A stretch of 64,000 nt of DNA from an uncultured Cyclobacteriaceae bacterium. GTDB taxonomy: Bacteria; Bacteroidota; Bacteroidia; Cytophagales; Cyclobacteriaceae. This document shows, in pieces, positions 60,547-64,000 of the stretch. A model generated the notes under the pieces. It was not told the origin of the DNA, made no database searches, and saw only the letters and a program-made list of their open reading frames with translations. The position numbers were made by a program, and so were the translations under genes. The number at the start of each line of letters is the position of its first letter. The stretch's first letter is position 1. The DNA lies in assembly GCA_947492745.1 (NCBI GenBank), contig CANLOE010000028.1, positions 1 to 64,000 of the forward strand. The letters run 5' to 3'.

Positions 60547-62103
60547 ATGATAACAAAAACCAATTACTTCGCGGTTGCTACGCCAGAATTTTTAGCGACC
60601 CTTCCCAAGACACTCAAGGACAAGCACCAGCTCATCAGTCAGGCTAAGGGCAAGCCACATTTGCTTGAATCCGAAAAATTCAAGAGTGTATTTGGTCTTT
60701 ATGTAGATACGATCAATTCGTTCCTTGCTACTCAGGAGCCTCCCAAAATTCCCAAAACACCAAAACCACAACCAAGACCGTCATCTAAGCAAACACGAAA
60801 GACCGTTGCCAATAGGCCAAAGCCCAATAAAAAAAAGATTGAAGAACCCTCGAAATCAGAAGAGCCTGAACAGGGAACCAAATATACATTTCAGGACAGG
60901 AAGGAAATCACCTTCATAAAAAGGTATCTCAACCTGAACGGTAAAAACAAGACCAAGCACCAGATAGGGCTTTTCATCAAGGCATTGCAGAGATCCATAG
61001 TCGGTAAGGAAATCAGGAGGACATCTCCTTTTGCTGAGGAAATCATCGACATGCAGAACAGGCTGGTCGATAAGTATAACCAGATGGAGGACGATAAGCT
61101 GTACCCTGTAGGTATAGCAGATGACAGGCTTACAAAGTTAAAGGACATCATCGAGGGTGAAAAGATCTATAAAACCGTGCTGTTGTTTAAACGGTTCATA
61201 GGACTCCAAGGCAAGGACAATCGAAAGAGTATCGCCAATCTCTTAAAAGCCGTCAAGAATGCCATTGATAAAAAAGTCATAACCCGAACGCAGCCATATT
61301 TCCAGAAATTGGAACAGATTGCCCAAACCTTGGCAAGGACGTTGGAAACGGGAGGGGCTGTAATGGCCGAGAAACGGGAGCTGATGGGACTTCAAGGACT
61401 GGTCAATGGTAATGATTCGTTGAATGGACATGATACAGCATTTGTCGCGAGCACAGAACCAAAAAAGGATATCACATCAATATTCACTCCCATGAGTGAA
61501 ATCGATGAGGTCATAACAAGGGATACCTTTAGGCTAGGTGGTGAGATCGGTAAACTCTTAGGAGACCTAGAGCAGCTAAAGCTTGCCATAACTATCGAAA
61601 GTCCACAAGGGGGAGGAAAGACACGGTTCACCTATCAAATGGCGGATGCCTTTGCAGATATAGGTAAGACAACAGCCATCTTCTCCTTAGAGATTCCCAA
61701 AAACTCCAATCTGATAACCAGTATGAGGGACGAGTACATCCGGCCTGAGCATGAGCCAATGATCAAGGTTGCTGATGAGCTGCCCTTTGGGTTTGAAACC
61801 GTGAAGATGGCTGCAAATGATTATGATGTCATCATTATAGATAGTTGGAACAAACTGGATGTACCGTCTTCCGAATTTGATAAGTTAAAAAAAGGATTCC
61901 CCAACACAATATTTGTAGTCATTTTCCAGAGGACGACTCAAGGGACTATTCGCGGTGGTACCGCGCCCTTGTTCGATTCTGGTATCAATATCGAAATTGA
62001 AAAAGTTGGCGACCGCTTTGAAGACAATTACGCAGTTGCGACTAAAAACAGGTATGCCCCAACTGGTATAAGGTACAATATCTACAAGCAAAAAATAATC
62101 TAA
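60547..62103 (+). CDS. RecA/KaiC-like ATPase with duplicated N-terminal domain (518 aa)
   Basis: Residues 1-60 small domain; 60-115 a Pro/Lys-rich linker; 115-280 two related helical units (FIKRYLNLNGKNKTKHQIGL and FKRFIGLQGKDNRKSIANLL, followed by KALQRSIVGKEIRRT and KAVKNAIDKKVITRT), clearly an internal duplication. Residues 320-518 are a RecA-fold ATPase with Walker A SPQGGGKTRFTYQMADAF (about 355) and Walker B YDVIIIDSW (about 428), and a C-terminal NRYAPTGIRYNIY. It belongs broadly with RepA-type helicases and KaiC-like ATPases. Role in replication or DNA translocation of the element is likely; a packaging role is possible. Confidence 0.7.
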   Translation: MITKTNYFAVATPEFLATLPKTLKDKHQLISQAKGKPHLLESEKFKSVFGLYVDTINSFLATQEPPKIPKTPKPQPRPSSKQTRKTVANRPKPNKKKIEEPSKSEEPEQGTKYTFQDRKEITFIKRYLNLNGKNKTKHQIGLFIKALQRSIVGKEIRRTSPFAEEIIDMQNRLVDKYNQMEDDKLYPVGIADDRLTKLKDIIEGEKIYKTVLLFKRFIGLQGKDNRKSIANLLKAVKNAIDKKVITRTQPYFQKLEQIAQTLARTLETGGAVMAEKRELMGLQGLVNGNDSLNGHDTAFVASTEPKKDITSIFTPMSEIDEVITRDTFRLGGEIGKLLGDLEQLKLAITIESPQGGGKTRFTYQMADAFADIGKTTAIFSLEIPKNSNLITSMRDEYIRPEHEPMIKVADELPFGFETVKMAANDYDVIIIDSWNKLDVPSSEFDKLKKGFPNTIFVVIFQRTTQGTIRGGTAPLFDSGINIEIEKVGDRFEDNYAVATKNRYAPTGIRYNIYKQKII

Positions 62104-62116
62104 AATTCACACCATT

Positions 62117-62785
62117 ATGTTGACATACAAGCTACAAACGGTATTAAGATTTGTATCGAGGTACAATTGGTTAATAGCCCTTATCATCATCGCTATTCTA
62201 CTAATGCGGCTCAAGGACCAAAACGAAAAAGTTGAGGATTACAGAGAAGTGAACAAACTGCAAGAATCTGAAATAATAAAATGGAAGGACCAGTCAGGAA
62301 AGAACAGGGCCATGGCCCAGATAGCTGAGGTAAATGCCAAGAATATCAAACGTGTACTACAGGAAGATCTAAAGAAATTCTTAAAAAAAGAGGTCGGGAA
62401 CATCAAGAAAAACCTGATCAGTTATTCTTCGGTCAAATCTTCTACCTCTGGAAGGGTAACCTTTCCGTTAAAAGACTCACTAATAGACAACGGTGAAAGA
62501 TTAATCGAAGTCAAGAGCATCAATTACAAATCGAAGTACCTACAATTGTCTGGAATGTACCTACCGAATACCGATAGCCTGATACTGGTTTATAAAGTGT
62601 CACACAATTTCGACTATACCTACTATTACAAAAAAAGAGGTAAGCCACCTTTCAATGTTTTCAACAGAAAAGAAGCCGTGGCGCAGATACGTTTCCACAA
62701 CCCTGGCACAGAAGCTGATAGCATCTATACAATTGTACTTAAACGTAAAAAGGGTCTACTTGGAAGGCTTCTGAGCAGTGACTGA
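62117..62785 (+). CDS. Membrane-anchored coiled-coil protein (222 aa)
   Basis: N-terminal membrane helix (WLIALIIIAILLMRL, residues 18-32), a coiled-coil region (EKVEDYREVNKLQESEIIKW to about 110), then a beta-rich C-terminal domain ending in FNRKEAVAQIRFHNPGTEAD. The layout resembles DUF6549-like proteins of Bacteroidota phages, sometimes regarded as spanin-like. Starts 13 bp after the ATPase stop. Assignment is low confidence. Confidence 0.6.
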   Translation: MLTYKLQTVLRFVSRYNWLIALIIIAILLMRLKDQNEKVEDYREVNKLQESEIIKWKDQSGKNRAMAQIAEVNAKNIKRVLQEDLKKFLKKEVGNIKKNLISYSSVKSSTSGRVTFPLKDSLIDNGERLIEVKSINYKSKYLQLSGMYLPNTDSLILVYKVSHNFDYTYYYKKRGKPPFNVFNRKEAVAQIRFHNPGTEADSIYTIVLKRKKGLLGRLLSSD

Positions 62786-62929
62786 AAAAGACCACTTAAT
62801 CACTGAATACCAATACTTTTTAATCGAATCGCCACGAAAAACGGAACTTTGACCGATATATAAATATTTTGTCTTACATTTCGGGTGGAACTGCATTTCT
62901 ATACCAAGGCTTTATTAAAATATTATCCA

Positions 62930-63103
62930 ATGAAAAAAAGTTGCTCCGGTCACGCGTATACTGAGGAAGAGCTAAAGCTGCGTGAGAAAGTTGTTGATAC
63001 TTTCTTAAAGAAGTTCGTGATAACACATCCTAGAGCAACAAGGGAGCAGTGTTATGAAATATTCGATCAAGCCTTTGACCCCGATAACCTACCGCAAGAT
63101 TAA
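62930..63103 (+). CDS. Small protein (57 aa)
   Basis: Start at the ATG at 62930 (MKKSCSGHAYTEEELKLREK); an upstream start would add 15 residues. Helical, with TEEELKLREKVVDTFLKKFV and a C-terminal DPDNLPQD. No family recognised. Its end overlaps the stop of a small ORF on the other strand (63100-63255). Confidence 0.5.
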   Translation: MKKSCSGHAYTEEELKLREKVVDTFLKKFVITHPRATREQCYEIFDQAFDPDNLPQD

Positions 63104-63255
63104 AGTAAATACAGGCTCTCGACTTCAATCCCTCCTTCTACTTTAGCCGAATGGTATTCAGGTTGAAATCTGCTGACCTTACACCTTCTAAAGGCCAGCT
63201 CTCTAAGAGCTGGATTCTCTTTGTAGTAAATTGCCACTTTTTCAGAAAGATCCAT
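63100..63255 (-). CDS. Small ORF near the right end (51 aa)
   Basis: From ATG at 63255 (MDLSEKVAIYYKENPALREL) to the stop at 63100. Soluble, with a basic middle (FRRCKVSRFQPEYH). Convergent with the 57-aa gene and overlapping it by 4 bp. No family recognised. It is the last gene-like ORF before the right-end repeats. Confidence 0.4.
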   Translation of the reverse strand: MDLSEKVAIYYKENPALRELAFRRCKVSRFQPEYHSAKVEGGIEVESLYLL

Positions 63256-63352
63256 TAACAGATTAACGTTATATAGTAAATACAATTGATCGAAAAGAGA
63301 TGCAAATGTGCATTCTAACTAGTTACTGGTTAGATTTGCTATCTAAACTTTA

Positions 63353-63380
63353 AAATGAGTCGAAAAATAGTCGAAAAAAA
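63353..63380. repeat. 28-bp exact direct repeat, right copy (candidate attR)
   Basis: Identical to 22547-22574 (begins AAATGAGTCGAAAAATAGTC, ends with seven A). The base after the A-run differs (T here, further A at left). Confidence 0.6.
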
Positions 63381-63461
63381 TCGGGTTAGTTTAAAATTAC
63401 ATTTCCGTAAACATCTTTAAATCAATAATTTATATGTTATTTGAAATGTAATCGAAAAGGT

Positions 63462-64000
63462 ATGAAAAACCTATTTACCTTAATGCCAATCACGTGCCAA
63501 AAAATGAAAATGCTCTTTAAAAGGTCTTTTTGAGTACTTTACCATCATAATAGAGTCCCGTTAAGGGAATTTTCCCGGTTTGTCGGGAATAGTGGTGTCG
63601 GTTCGGTGATTATCGGGATGGGGAGCGCGACGGTACGATCTTGTTCGTAAAGGTGCAGCAGGGTATTGACGTGATGGGTGATGGTGATGGTTTCGTAGGA
63701 GGTCCGTCACGGGGACACAAGCGGACGCTTGCGTCAAGTGGGTGATAGAAAGGAAAAAGAAAAGGCCCGGGAACCACCCCGAGCCTTTGAATCACTGTCC
63801 TTTCGAAAAAAATCGGGGTAACCGGCCCCACGAAAAAACTAACCTTAATTTAACCTAAACAAAAAAAATGAAAAACCTATTTACCTTAATGCCAATCACG
63901 TGCCAAAAAATGAAAATGCTCTTTAAAAGGTCTTTTTGAGTACTTTATTGTCATAATACAGTCCCGTTAAGGGAATTTTCCCGGTTTGTCGGGAATAGTG
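63462..64000. repeat. 406-bp tandem repeat at the right end (1.3 copies in window)
   Basis: ATGAAAAACCTATTTACCTT occurs at 63462 and 63868, and about 130 bp after each copy are nearly identical, up to the window end. Each copy begins a 23-codon ORF with the same peptide, start MKNLFTLMPITCQKMK. Part of the unit (63653-63878) is also found at the left end. The array may continue beyond the window. Confidence 0.85.
63653..63878. repeat. Right copy of the ~220-bp direct repeat flanking the mobile element
   Basis: Matches 22226-22443 in the same orientation, including the CACAAGCGGACGCTTGCG hairpin, the GGCCCGGG-type stem-loop and the AACCTTAATTTAACC leader, up to ATGAAAAACCT. After this the right copy continues into the 406-bp repeat, whereas the left copy diverges. 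Confidence 0.8.

Overview
The window comes from a Bacteroidota chromosome; order and genus cannot be fixed from sequence alone. Signs of this are a TonB-dependent receptor with an N-terminal CarboxypepD_reg-like domain, a DUF4374/PepSY iron-uptake operon, a type IX secretion (T9SS) C-terminal sorting domain, TAnnTTTG-type -7 boxes and few Shine-Dalgarno sites. It has two parts: a chromosomal siderophore locus (about 1-22.2 kb) and an integrated mobile element (about 22.2-63.9 kb).

Siderophore locus. A minus-strand gene set (13.3 kb down to 0.3 kb) encodes a nitroreductase-like protein, a PLP decarboxylase, an IucA/IucC synthetase fused to a GNAT acyltransferase, an N-hydroxylating monooxygenase, a second IucA/IucC synthetase, a MATE exporter, an acyl carrier protein, an AMP-forming ligase and a membrane acyltransferase. 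This is the enzyme set for an NRPS-independent hydroxamate siderophore, with an added carrier-protein acylation arm. On the plus strand are a clavaminate-synthase-like Fe(II)/2OG oxygenase and the uptake operon: a 51-aa ORF, TonB receptor, DUF4374 lipoprotein, two small membrane proteins and a PepSY protein. Both promoters have a TAnnTTTG box directly followed by the same AT-rich TTTAGATTAA-type site, a candidate iron operator. Two families of 150-175 bp palindromic repeats fill the gaps in this half only; one supplies the last codons and stop of the PepSY gene.

Mobile element. It starts with a tyrosine recombinase carrying a C-terminal zinc ribbon. Next come an excisionase-like HTH protein, a putative replication protein, 12-bp iterons, two tandem small lipoproteins beside a TPR lipoprotein, a double-HTH repressor and about 1.5 kb of gene-free sequence with repeated hairpins. 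From 34.9 to 45.2 kb runs a tightly overlapping operon of membrane-anchored, beta-rich and coiled-coil proteins, a transglutaminase-like protein, a peptidoglycan-binding protein, a holin-like protein, a CHAP hydrolase and an L,D-transpeptidase-like protein. No terminase, portal or tail gene is visible, so it resembles a tailless membrane virus or another envelope-crossing particle more than a tailed prophage.

Cargo follows: a minus-strand pair (restriction-endonuclease-like membrane protein plus PutAbiC abortive-infection protein), an adenine methyltransferase, a small protein and an 1889-aa C5-methyltransferase/SNF2-helicase fusion. Further on are a decayed copy of the lipoprotein/TPR cassette, a tail-fibre-like secreted protein, a T9SS-secreted protein, a lipoprotein, a frameshifted DUF6624-like gene, a RecA/KaiC-type ATPase and a coiled-coil membrane protein. 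A 28-bp exact repeat (22,547 and 63,353) and a ~220-bp repeat (22,226 and 63,653) bracket the element. A motif close to CCCGCAATAACCCGAAACC precedes three of its genes.
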